Below are positions 1 through 7,885 of a stretch of 64,000 bases of DNA, piece by piece (position 1 is the stretch's first letter; each line of letters begins with the position of its first letter). Source of the DNA: Paenibacillus taichungensis (lineage in GTDB: Bacteria > Bacillota > Bacilli > Paenibacillales > Paenibacillaceae); assembly GCF_013359905.1 (NCBI RefSeq), contig NZ_JABMCC010000112.1, forward strand, positions 124,001 to 188,000, given 5' to 3'. The position numbers and the translations under genes were made by a program. The notes beneath the pieces are model-generated. The model was not told the origin of the DNA and made no database searches. It was given only the letters and a program-made list of their open reading frames with translations.

Positions 1-27
1 TCTTACGCGAACTAAAAGACCGAACGC

Positions 28-74
28 CAACAACCAGCAGGCCTCCATGTGGAAGCCTGCTGGTTGTTGTTTTA
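28..74 (+). terminator. Rho-independent terminator
   Basis: A 15-bp perfect stem (28-42 with 55-69) is followed by TTTT on the plus strand. It probably ends a plus-strand gene lying left of the window. It also sits just beyond the end of the minus-strand GH38 gene, but the U-run on that side is weaker. Confidence 0.7.
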
Positions 75-108
75 TCGACTATAAGTTTATATCTGTTATG
101 TGTTATCT

Positions 109-2625
109 TTATTTTTCATTAACCCGTGTAACCACAAATGGCTCGTTCAACGCATGCAGGGCTGCGGCCATATCTTCAACCGAAAGGCTGCCGCCAGACG
201 AAATATGATATTGAAACTCATAGAAGCCGCCCAAGGTCGCTTTGAAATTCGTTTCCCAATAATTCGTCATCAGCCAGGCATAAGCTTCCGGTTGAGCGTC
301 AGGCGCTTGCTGCGTGTGGACCTTTCTGGCCCCGTAATCCAGCGTTCCCCATTGCACGAGAGGTGTGTCCGGGACAGCAAGCAGCAGACTGCGGTCATTA
401 TCCTGCCAGGCAATGCCCGACTGTACAGCGGAATAATCCAGGCAAGTTCCTGGAATCTGATCCTTCCAGGGGCGAACGAGCCCTCCTGGCTTGTCGGCTA
501 ACAGGGTAACTGGCCCAGTGCCTCCTGGGGTGAACGGCAGAGCCAGATAAACGTTCTCCGGATTCCAGATGCTCTCTTTATGGAACCGCGCCGAAATATC
601 CATCCGGTTTTGACGGGTATAGATCCGCAAGTGTAGTGAAAAATAGGCGATGCCCTTGAGCTGATAACCAAGCTCAACGGTAGCATACAGCGGTCCATTA
701 TCCACCGCGTGCACAGAGATGAGCTGACCAACCGAACGCTCCACGTTCAAGCCTTTACGGTTACGTCCCATTTTGGAACGGACGCTCCATACCTGAGATG
801 CATCTGCAGGGTTCGCTGGATTTGTCACCTCATAGATGGGTGTAAACGCCCCATACAGATCATCTGCTTTCAGCAGTTCGCGGCCTGTCTCCTTATCGAT
901 CCACGACACGATGCCGCGCTCTTTCGACCAAGTCAAGCGTACATAAGGTGACTCCAGCCCCGTTTGGCAAACGGAGACCGGCGCTTGCTGTCTGCCTGCC
1001 GTTAAGGAATACATATCCTCCATATCGTACACCTGGTCAGCACCGATCAGCTTCGAATTGGAGGTTGACGTTAAGGAAGAAAGACTATTCTGCGCTGCCA
1101 GTATTGGGCGCAGGATCAATATGCAGCTCTCCATGCCTTGGAGCTTAAGTTCCGCAATAATCGTCTGTGGGTGGCTTGACTGCTGGATCAGCACCTGTCC
1201 CGTATCCTCCCGGATTACTTCTACTCCGTTCAATAGCTCATCCGGTTCCCATCCTTCAAGCTTCAACTGAACCAACTCGGTTACCTCCCGCTCCGAGAGA
1301 TTCGTTACCTTGAAGCGATAAGGACGCCCCGGGTACAAGGTGGAGGCATTATCGGCAAGCAGCACCTGATCTAGCGCGCGATAAGCAAGCCTGCTTGCCT
1401 CTGCAGCGTGAGCTGTCTTGCGAACCTCAAGCATCTGCACATTTTTGTGCCACGGTTCATAAACAGAGGAGTGATACCCCCAAGTGTGTTCGGCATAAAG
1501 AGTAAGCGCCTGCTCTACAGCCTCGATTTCCTGGAGACTAACACTTTTCTTTCCAGGGTCGAGCTTTTCCACCTTGCGAAGTGTCCGCTGTGCGTCACGG
1601 TAAATCTGAGTGTGCATCGGTGTGGAGCTTACACCATCCGACCACCAGTCTGGCCAATCCCCTTTATGCACAGGTAGACCATCCGTCCCTTCCTCCTTCA
1701 AGCGTGCAAAAAAGCCACTCAACGTACTCATCTCCACGGAAATCGCCTCGCCGTTTTGACGGTTCCATACATCGATCCATTCCATGATTGAGCTATTGGG
1801 CGATCCGTTGTCTGTGGGCAATCCAGACAGCATCATCGGCACGAAATCGTATGGATACTGCTCCGCCTCAAGCTGGGCCAAGTACCGGTGGATGCGAATA
1901 TTGGCGATTTGATTATGAATGTTCGCTGGTTCAACAAGTCTGTGGCCGAATTCATCACGAATCATGTATTTGCCAAGCGCACCAGGACAGAAACCAAGCT
2001 CGTTGCCAAGCATGTAGTGGTCTCCATTCCAGACCAGCAGGCGTTCCCCACTTGGAGCTTCCCACCAGAAAGGGGACTGCTTGCGGCCCAGCGCATACAT
2101 GCCGTGATGAGTATGTATACAGCTGAATAAATGTCCGATTCCGTTATTTAGCAGGCTATCGGCATATCCCCAGCTGTAGCCATTGATATCCGCCGTCATC
2201 GCACTGTCTATTGGGTGACCGATAGATTTGGCATATGTCTGAGCTTTGCTGTGTATTTTGTTCAACAACTGTAGGTCGGGCAGCTCGGTCATATTCAAAT
2301 ACGTGCCGGATAGCTCGATATCGCCCCGTCGCACGGCTTCGGCAAAGGCACCTTTTTCTTCGTCTCCAGCTTGCTTCAGGAATTGCTCCACGGCCCAGAA
2401 GGTCTCGCAGGTCCAACGGAACCCTTTCCACTCGGGGTTTACACCGTTATGAGCATCATTAACAATACGCAGCGCCTGACGGATAAAATCGATATGATAT
2501 TGTTCAATCTTCTCTTGTCGGTCCGTATAACCAATGTCAGTATGGGAATGGTGAATGACGTATATTTTCCATTTCCGTTCAAGCGTTGGGATGGCTGCCT
2601 GTTTGATTTGTTGTTCGAGTGTCAT
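109..2625 (-). CDS. Glycoside hydrolase family 38 (alpha-mannosidase-like)
   Basis: The 838-residue protein resembles GH38 alpha-mannosidases. Near residue 25 it has H-S-H-T-D-I-G-Y, the counterpart of the family's zinc-binding HxDPGW motif. The segment T-A-D-I-N-G near residue 145 is where the catalytic Asp would lie. The rest is the middle three-helix region and a beta-rich C-terminal half. There is no signal peptide, so it should act in the cytoplasm on imported mannosides. The ATG is preceded by AAAGGAG. It is the last gene of a minus-strand operon with an isomerase-like protein and a ROK protein (23-bp gap), which supports a sugar-catabolic role. The exact linkage and substrate cannot be read from the sequence. 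Confidence 0.85.
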   Translation of the reverse strand: MTLEQQIKQAAIPTLERKWKIYVIHHSHTDIGYTDRQEKIEQYHIDFIRQALRIVNDAHNGVNPEWKGFRWTCETFWAVEQFLKQAGDEEKGAFAEAVRRGDIELSGTYLNMTELPDLQLLNKIHSKAQTYAKSIGHPIDSAMTADINGYSWGYADSLLNNGIGHLFSCIHTHHGMYALGRKQSPFWWEAPSGERLLVWNGDHYMLGNELGFCPGALGKYMIRDEFGHRLVEPANIHNQIANIRIHRYLAQLEAEQYPYDFVPMMLSGLPTDNGSPNSSIMEWIDVWNRQNGEAISVEMSTLSGFFARLKEEGTDGLPVHKGDWPDWWSDGVSSTPMHTQIYRDAQRTLRKVEKLDPGKKSVSLQEIEAVEQALTLYAEHTWGYHSSVYEPWHKNVQMLEVRKTAHAAEASRLAYRALDQVLLADNASTLYPGRPYRFKVTNLSEREVTELVQLKLEGWEPDELLNGVEVIREDTGQVLIQQSSHPQTIIAELKLQGMESCILILRPILAAQNSLSSLTSTSNSKLIGADQVYDMEDMYSLTAGRQQAPVSVCQTGLESPYVRLTWSKERGIVSWIDKETGRELLKADDLYGAFTPIYEVTNPANPADASQVWSVRSKMGRNRKGLNVERSVGQLISVHAVDNGPLYATVELGYQLKGIAYFSLHLRIYTRQNRMDISARFHKESIWNPENVYLALPFTPGGTGPVTLLADKPGGLVRPWKDQIPGTCLDYSAVQSGIAWQDNDRSLLLAVPDTPLVQWGTLDYGARKVHTQQAPDAQPEAYAWLMTNYWETNFKATLGGFYEFQYHISSGGSLSVEDMAAALHALNEPFVVTRVNEK

Positions 2626-2648
2626 CTTTTTTCTCCTTTGTTGATGGA

Positions 2649-3617
2649 TTAGGTACCTTTTACGAGTTGGAAAATCCCATGGAACACATGCTCCTGCATT
2701 TGTTTCTCATTATGCAGAGCAATCTTCTCGGGCAAGAGCGCTTCTGAAAGCGCGCTGCCAAACAGATCATGGGTTTCGGCAATTTGCCCCCCCAAGATCA
2801 GACGAGCGGGGCGAAACTCTGCCACGTATGGACGCAGCATTTCCCCAAGCCGCTGACCGTAAAGCTGCCATACGCGGATGGCGGAGGAATTCCCCTGTCT
2901 GGCCGCTATGGCCAGATGGTACACGTCCTCTCCCTGGCTTCGAGCATCATGGCTATCTGCCAAGGCCAAAATGCCTCGGCTTCCGAACAGATCATCCACG
3001 GTTCCTCCGTTGTATTGCTCGGCATACAACATGCCTGAGTCGGGAATTCCCCATTTTCCGCTGACAATGGACCGGTTCTCAACAAAAGCGGAGCCAAGGC
3101 CCGTTCCCAATGTAAGGCAAAGCAATCTGTCCTGTGGAAAAAGCCTGCTGACCCCCAGAGCGAACAGAGTAGCATCATTGCCAAAACGAATATCTGCGTT
3201 GGCAAGCTGGGTCATCCATGTAGGAGCAGTGGGCTCCGCTGCAAGCGCCGTTAATTCACACCGCAGCAGTGTTTTTAGATTGAATTCATAAAGCTGCTCG
3301 TATTTATTCAATCCCTGGATACGGGAAACCCCTGTGTCGTATTCAAAAGGTCCGGGGAAAGCAAAGCCGATGTGAAAATTGGCAAAAGTGGCCCGGGTCC
3401 CTTTATCGGTACTTAGCCTCTCCATGTAGGCGACGTATGCCGCGGCAAGCTCCTGGATCACGCCAGCCAGATTGGAGGCGATTTCATACGCGCTACTGTC
3501 GGAGTGCGATGACCTTTTGACATAAAGTTGTGGTAGAAGATTCCCGTCACTCAGTACAACGGCACCCTTCAAAAAGGTCCCCCCGGCATCAATGGCAATC
3601 GTGACGTCAGGGTTCAT
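2649..3617 (-). CDS. ROK-family sugar kinase-like protein
   Basis: A 322-residue cytoplasmic protein of the ROK/actin-like ATPase fold. The N-terminus has the phosphate-1 loop D-A-G-G-T-F-L-K-G (residues 10-18). L-T-L-G-T-G-L-G-S-A in the middle is the phosphate-2 loop, and L-I-L-G-G-Q-I near residue 275 is the adenosine motif. The Cys-rich zinc signature CxCGxxGCxE of classical ROK kinases is missing; G-G-T-V-D-D-L-F-G stands about where it is expected. Its ATG overlaps the stop of the upstream isomerase-like gene (ATGA), so the two are translationally coupled. It probably phosphorylates a hexose released by the GH38 enzyme, but this is inferred from context. Confidence 0.8.
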   Translation of the reverse strand: MNPDVTIAIDAGGTFLKGAVVLSDGNLLPQLYVKRSSHSDSSAYEIASNLAGVIQELAAAYVAYMERLSTDKGTRATFANFHIGFAFPGPFEYDTGVSRIQGLNKYEQLYEFNLKTLLRCELTALAAEPTAPTWMTQLANADIRFGNDATLFALGVSRLFPQDRLLCLTLGTGLGSAFVENRSIVSGKWGIPDSGMLYAEQYNGGTVDDLFGSRGILALADSHDARSQGEDVYHLAIAARQGNSSAIRVWQLYGQRLGEMLRPYVAEFRPARLILGGQIAETHDLFGSALSEALLPEKIALHNEKQMQEHVFHGIFQLVKGT

Positions 3618-5518
3618 AAAGGTTCACCAGATTTCCAGTGATGCGGAAGCAGAGGCGTGTTCCAGTCTGGCGAAACCTGTGCCCGGATCAGAGTGCACGA
3701 TCGGTCACCCAGAGACTCCAGACGGAAACCTCCGACGGAGGCAGGAACGATATACGCTTCGGCGTACCCCCACTCCACAGCCGCTGTCTTATCATCCAGC
3801 GGAGTCAGCCGCACACGGTCACCTTCTACGAGGTTAAACATAACAAACTCGCCAGCCGTATCGTCGATCCACTCTCCGTCCAGTTTTAATCTTTTGATCT
3901 GAAAAAGCAGATCCTCCCGTTCGCCTAGCAGCTCTTCCCTGCTATCTCCCTGTACCCGGCTTTCCTTTGGAACCGCTATCAAATGCTTCTGAACGTAATC
4001 CGTGTCAAACTGTTCCTGCATGTTGGCACTGGCATGATCGCCGTTGATCGGACGCGGCCGCCCGTCTCTGTCCAGCCGCAAATGGTCGTATATTTTGAAG
4101 GTAAACCACCATGTTGTCGAAGAGATCTCCAGCACCAGATTGTTTTTGCCCGAAAAATGTACGGCGCCTGGCGGGATCAGAAACAGGTCACCCTTATTCG
4201 CATCCCAAATGTTCACATATTCTGGGATCTTCAGCGGTTGTCCCAAGGTGTGGGCAGATTCAACCGCCTGAAGCAGCTCCTCCCCGGTTGTACCCTCCGT
4301 GAAACCCAGTCCCACAAAAGGTTTGGCGCCTTCCTTCTGTTCCATAATGTAATAGGATTCCTGCTGCGTCATCGTTTCGTTGAAGGTGTGCTCAATGTAT
4401 GCCTGCTGGGGGTGGACCTGCAAAGACAGATGATCCCCGTCGATCGTATCGAGATAATCAAACCGGATCGGAAAATAGTCGCCAAACAGTTGCACATTCC
4501 GCTCGCCCATAATTGCTTCTGGATGAGCCGACAACAGCAGCGGGAAAGGAAGCTCCACTATAAAATCCCGATAACCGATTAATAGCGTGTTCTCCGGTGC
4601 GATAGGTTCAAACCCCCATGCGCAGTTATTCCAATCCTTAGGCAGGTCGCATAGTTCTTTTAAATACTGTCCGCCCCAAATCCCCGGTGCAAAAAACGGT
4701 TTTACTCGAAAAGGCTGCTGGGCTGCTGAAGCCAAAAGTCGGCGCAGCATAGGGACGGTGACCAAAACGGGTCGTTCCCGGTTGTTCGTATCCACATAGT
4801 AATCAAAGTCATACAAGTGGCGTTTGCGATATTCCTCCCAGACGGGCCATTCCAGAAACAAGGCATGCTTATAGGTTTCGACCGTATCCCGGCAAGGGCC
4901 TAACCCCAAAGAACCCATCCCCTGCTGATGCAGTTTCTGCTGTGCCTCTCTGGATAAGTCGCAAAACAGAGAAACGTTCGTTAAACCTGATGCTGTAGAA
5001 AGGAAACCAGATCCAGACCCAAAGGTCACAACGATGGGGGCTAACTGATCTATGTTTGGCGACTGGACCTCTGCATGTTCAGCCGAGTGATAAAGCCGAA
5101 GTTGATCGTCTACATCACTGAGCCAGACCGACTGTGCATGTGGCCGGAAATAATCCTTAACGCTGACGTCCGAGGCTATAACGCCAAAAGCACGGTTATC
5201 CGTCAGATAGGGGTGAAACTGCTGAAGCAAATCTGCAGAAGACTTTAAATAATCAGCGCTGTCTATTTCAATTAAAACCCTGCTCTCTAGGTGGCAGCGC
5301 GACCGCAGTATTGCCAGACATTCGTTGAATGCGGCACCATGTGTACCATCAATGACCATATAAAAAGGAAGCAAATCATTCTGTACACATTCAGGCCAAA
5401 TTTGATCAAGCCATTCTTCATACGCATTCCAGATCCCCGGTTCTGTCTCTTGGTCGGGCTGAAGCTGAATGAAATTGACTGGGTTGGTTTGAAAGGCCAA
5501 GGGGGCTATTCGGGGCAT
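3614..5518 (-). CDS. Class I mannose-6-phosphate isomerase-like protein with N-terminal extension
   Basis: A 634-residue protein. Its C-terminal 360 residues resemble cupin-type class I phosphomannose isomerases. The zinc-ligand pattern is visible: L-Q-V-H-P, then E in Q-E-S-Y-Y-I-M-E, then P-P-G-A-V-H-F. About 270 residues precede this domain, whereas simple isomerases are about 315 residues in total; I cannot name the extra domain and see no P-loop. I chose the ATG at 5518 because GGAGG lies 7 nt upstream; the reading frame also extends to a TTG five codons earlier. It would interconvert mannose-6-P and fructose-6-P, feeding products of the kinase and GH38 enzyme into glycolysis. Confidence 0.8.
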   Translation of the reverse strand: MPRIAPLAFQTNPVNFIQLQPDQETEPGIWNAYEEWLDQIWPECVQNDLLPFYMVIDGTHGAAFNECLAILRSRCHLESRVLIEIDSADYLKSSADLLQQFHPYLTDNRAFGVIASDVSVKDYFRPHAQSVWLSDVDDQLRLYHSAEHAEVQSPNIDQLAPIVVTFGSGSGFLSTASGLTNVSLFCDLSREAQQKLHQQGMGSLGLGPCRDTVETYKHALFLEWPVWEEYRKRHLYDFDYYVDTNNRERPVLVTVPMLRRLLASAAQQPFRVKPFFAPGIWGGQYLKELCDLPKDWNNCAWGFEPIAPENTLLIGYRDFIVELPFPLLLSAHPEAIMGERNVQLFGDYFPIRFDYLDTIDGDHLSLQVHPQQAYIEHTFNETMTQQESYYIMEQKEGAKPFVGLGFTEGTTGEELLQAVESAHTLGQPLKIPEYVNIWDANKGDLFLIPPGAVHFSGKNNLVLEISSTTWWFTFKIYDHLRLDRDGRPRPINGDHASANMQEQFDTDYVQKHLIAVPKESRVQGDSREELLGEREDLLFQIKRLKLDGEWIDDTAGEFVMFNLVEGDRVRLTPLDDKTAAVEWGYAEAYIVPASVGGFRLESLGDRSCTLIRAQVSPDWNTPLLPHHWKSGEPL

Positions 5519-5525
5519 GTTTAAA

Positions 5526-5577
5526 ACCTCCAACTCTATATCGATTTATGTTCATCATTGTATAGGGAGTTGGAGGT
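5526..5577 (-). promoter_or_regulatory. Inverted repeat enclosing the isomerase ribosome binding site
   Basis: Perfect 11-bp arms (5526-5536 and 5567-5577) are separated by 30 nt in the leader of the isomerase gene. In minus-strand RNA the 3' arm contains the GGAGG that serves the ATG at 5518, so pairing would hide the ribosome binding site. It could instead be a DNA operator for the AraC regulator encoded just upstream. Confidence 0.5.
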
Positions 5578-5613
5578 GCTGTCTTTAAACGATCAAGCTG
5601 TGTTTTTGTACAA

Positions 5614-6540
5614 TCAGGACATTCGGGGTGGGTAATGCATTTTGCCAGAGCGGCCTTCGGCAAACTGATTGCGTCGGAATTTGGCCGGGGAAACACCAAG
5701 CTCGCGGGTGAATATCCGGGTAAAATAGTGCACGGATTGGAACCCGCACTTGATGGCAATATCTTTAATTGGTGTCTGTTCATTTAATAAGAGCCCAGCG
5801 GCTTGCTGCACACGTCGTTCCTGAATGTAGTGGACGAAGGACTGCCCCAGATTTTCCTGAAACAACCGGGTCAGGTGACGGGATGAAATGTGGAGGTGTC
5901 TTGACACCGTCATAAGTGTAAGCTCATTGATCAAATTATCATCAATGTATCGTTTGGCCTGTCGGAACAATGTATTTTGTTCCATGGGCTGCTCTCCCGT
6001 ATCGGCCCAGTCTGTTCGAGTCGGAACGTGCAAATCTGCTATCGATAACAGCAGAGAAGCGGAAATTTGCTTTACAGCAAGTGGAAGAGTTGCCCCAGGC
6101 TGGTCGAAAGAAGTAATGAGCGCTTGCCATAAATGGCCAGTTGGCGTAAGGTCCGCTTGCTGGGATACGCTTTGTCCAAGCTCGGCAAGTCGACGGAAAA
6201 ATTCAGTATAATAAACATCTGTGTGGGCTTCATCCAGTTCGAAAGCCACATAAGAAAGTGTCAGTCCGGTCTGGCTGCGAATTTGATGCCATACGCCTGG
6301 AAGAGATAGAAATGCTGTTCCTTTATTTAAAGCATAATGCTGGTTTTGTTCTATGTAGCTTCCTTCACCGTCTACCACATAACAAGCCTCAAAAAAGGAA
6401 TGCCGGTGGAAGGCATTGTCGAAATGATCGGGCATGAATCCCCAATACAAAATGGACAATGAAAGCCCTGTTTGCTCCACTTTTGTAATATAACGATTGC
6501 ATATGTGATTGGCCCGGCGGAAGCTGGCTTCGATGGTCAT
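5614..6540 (-). CDS. AraC-family transcriptional regulator
   Basis: A 308-residue protein with an N-terminal cupin-like sugar-sensing domain (roughly residues 15-150; H-R-H-S-F-F-E-A near residue 45). The C-terminal AraC DNA-binding domain has two helix-turn-helices, about residues 190-295. The second includes I-A-I-K-C-G-F-Q-S-V-H-Y-F-T-R-I-F and the F-R-R-N terminus typical of the family. GAGAGG precedes the ATG. It lies at the head of the minus-strand isomerase/ROK/GH38 cluster with a 95-bp gap, and is likely its local activator responding to a mannose-type sugar. The ligand is unknown. Confidence 0.88.
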   Translation of the reverse strand: MTIEASFRRANHICNRYITKVEQTGLSLSILYWGFMPDHFDNAFHRHSFFEACYVVDGEGSYIEQNQHYALNKGTAFLSLPGVWHQIRSQTGLTLSYVAFELDEAHTDVYYTEFFRRLAELGQSVSQQADLTPTGHLWQALITSFDQPGATLPLAVKQISASLLLSIADLHVPTRTDWADTGEQPMEQNTLFRQAKRYIDDNLINELTLMTVSRHLHISSRHLTRLFQENLGQSFVHYIQERRVQQAAGLLLNEQTPIKDIAIKCGFQSVHYFTRIFTRELGVSPAKFRRNQFAEGRSGKMHYPPRMS

Positions 6541-6565
6541 GGCGTTCCTCTCCCTTCAAGCTCTC

Positions 6566-6580
6566 ATTATACGTTTACAT
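6566..6580 (-). promoter_or_regulatory. Near-match to CcpA (cre) site
   Basis: On the minus strand this 15-mer, ATGTAAACGTATAAT, matches the cre consensus WTGNAANCGNWNNCW except at position 14. It lies about 26 bp upstream of the AraC start, suggesting carbon catabolite control of the mannoside locus. One mismatch makes this tentative. Confidence 0.35.
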
Positions 6581-6670
6581 AACAAAAAGGCAATCCAGAG
6601 TTGATTGCTTTTATGGTAAATAGATCGGTCCATTGACATTTGTCCAAACAAATTCGTTGCTTTTTTTTCA

Positions 6671-6699
6671 TTGTCTCCCCTCTTAATGATGCCTATAAT
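6671..6699 (+). promoter_or_regulatory. Sigma-A promoter of siderophore-binding lipoprotein gene
   Basis: TTGTCT (6671-6676), a 17-bp spacer and a perfect TATAAT (6694-6699). Transcription should begin near 6706, just before the Fur box at 6711. Confidence 0.6.
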
Positions 6700-6710
6700 A
6701 ACATTTGTAA

Positions 6711-6730
6711 TTGATAATCATTATCATTTA
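6711..6730. promoter_or_regulatory. Fur box
   Basis: TTGATAATCATTATCATTTA closely matches the Fur consensus GATAATGATTATCATTATC. It covers the expected transcription start, so iron-loaded Fur would block the promoter. Confidence 0.85.
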
Positions 6731-6759
6731 TAAACCAAAAAAAGCAGGGGGCAACAGGA

Positions 6760-7707
6760 ATGAACAGCACATTAATGAAACAACTAACAATATGGGGAGC
6801 AAGCTTCCTTCTTCTTGCTGTGTTGGCAGCGTGCAGTCGTTCGGAAAGCATTCCTTCTCAGGAGCTTGAGGAGAATCGTGAGCAAACCATAAGCTATACA
6901 ACCCAATCAGGTGAACAGGTTGAGATTCCGGCGCAATCACAGCGGGTCATTTATCTTGGTTCTACACTAGAAGATCTGCTCGCAATGGACATTCCTGTCG
7001 TTGGAGCCAATCTGGTTCATGCCACGGGCAGCTATACGGAAGGCCGATTGGAAGGTATTGAGGATGTTGGGAATCCTGGAGACCTGGAGGCAATAGCTGC
7101 CTTGCAGCCTGATTTGATTTTAAATGGCTACACAGAAGATGCAGACCGAAATACGGCTTTTGCAAAGATTGCTCCTACCATCCCCTTTAATTCAGCATTG
7201 CCGTTCAAAGAACGCGTGCGAGAGCTCGGTACCATATTTGACAAAAAAGATGAGGCAGAAAAATGGATAACCAAATTTGATGCAAAATCGGAATTGATGT
7301 GGGACAAACTGCAATTGGAAGACGGTGAGACGGCAACGATTTTCTTGCAATTGGGCAAAAAACTCTACGTTATGGGCAATCGTTCGCTGGGCGTAGTCCT
7401 GTATCAAGAGCGCGGATTCGCAATCCCGCCGGCCATTCAGCAGAATATTATCGCCAAAGACCAAACCTTCATTGAAGTGTCGGAAGAACTGCTGCCGGAA
7501 TACGCGGGGGATCATCTCTTTGTACTCGTTCTCGGCAACGACGAGAGCCAGGCAGAGTCAGATCGGATGATGCAAAGCCCATTGTGGCAAACGTTACCTG
7601 CAGTTCAGAATGGGAACGTCTATACCACCTCTGCTGAATGGAACACCGATAACCTGCTGGCTTTGGAGCAGTTGCTTGATGAACTGCCGAAGTGGATGAA
7701 CCGGTAA
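6760..7707 (+). CDS. Iron-siderophore ABC transporter substrate-binding lipoprotein
   Basis: A 315-residue protein with an N-terminal lipoprotein signal ending in the lipobox L-A-A-C (Cys about residue 26), so it should be anchored outside the membrane. The rest is a FecB/FhuD-type periplasmic-binding fold: Q-R-V-I-Y-L-G at the start, the L-E-A-I-A-A-L-Q-P-D-L-I-L motif near residue 115, and a long linker helix. It would capture a ferric siderophore. No permease or ATPase genes are adjacent, so it must share a membrane complex encoded elsewhere. Its Fur-controlled promoter and the downstream AraC-binding-protein fusion support the iron role. Confidence 0.9.
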   Translation: MNSTLMKQLTIWGASFLLLAVLAACSRSESIPSQELEENREQTISYTTQSGEQVEIPAQSQRVIYLGSTLEDLLAMDIPVVGANLVHATGSYTEGRLEGIEDVGNPGDLEAIAALQPDLILNGYTEDADRNTAFAKIAPTIPFNSALPFKERVRELGTIFDKKDEAEKWITKFDAKSELMWDKLQLEDGETATIFLQLGKKLYVMGNRSLGVVLYQERGFAIPPAIQQNIIAKDQTFIEVSEELLPEYAGDHLFVLVLGNDESQAESDRMMQSPLWQTLPAVQNGNVYTTSAEWNTDNLLALEQLLDELPKWMNR

Positions 7708-7730
7708 TAACTAACGTCGAATATTGTTGA

Positions 7731-7766
7731 CCCCCATTTTGGCTCTGCGCCTGTGGGGGATTTTTT
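7731..7766 (+). terminator. Rho-independent terminator
   Basis: CCCCCA (7731-7736) pairs with TGGGGG (7754-7759), with a small inner GGC/GCC stem, followed by ATTTTTT. It follows the siderophore-binding lipoprotein gene by about 25 bp. Confidence 0.7.
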
Positions 7767-7848
7767 ATGCAAAGATCGGCACCTTGTTTTGGTACCTGTT
7801 TCATAATTAACGGTCTGTAAAGCAAAAAAATATGATACACTATTGAAG

Positions 7849-7868
7849 TTGAGAATTATTATCATTTA
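7849..7868. promoter_or_regulatory. Fur box
   Basis: TTGAGAATTATTATCATTTA resembles the Fur consensus. It lies 18 bp before the start of the AraC-binding-protein fusion, downstream of a possible -10 (TATGAT, 7831-7836), so it should repress in iron-replete cells. Confidence 0.75.
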
Positions 7869-7885
7869 GATGGGAGGGCTCTCGA

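Noticed and set aside
3983..4582. A 199-codon plus-strand frame inside the isomerase-like gene
   Set aside because: It lies wholly antisense to a well-supported gene, has no ribosome site and no recognisable domain.
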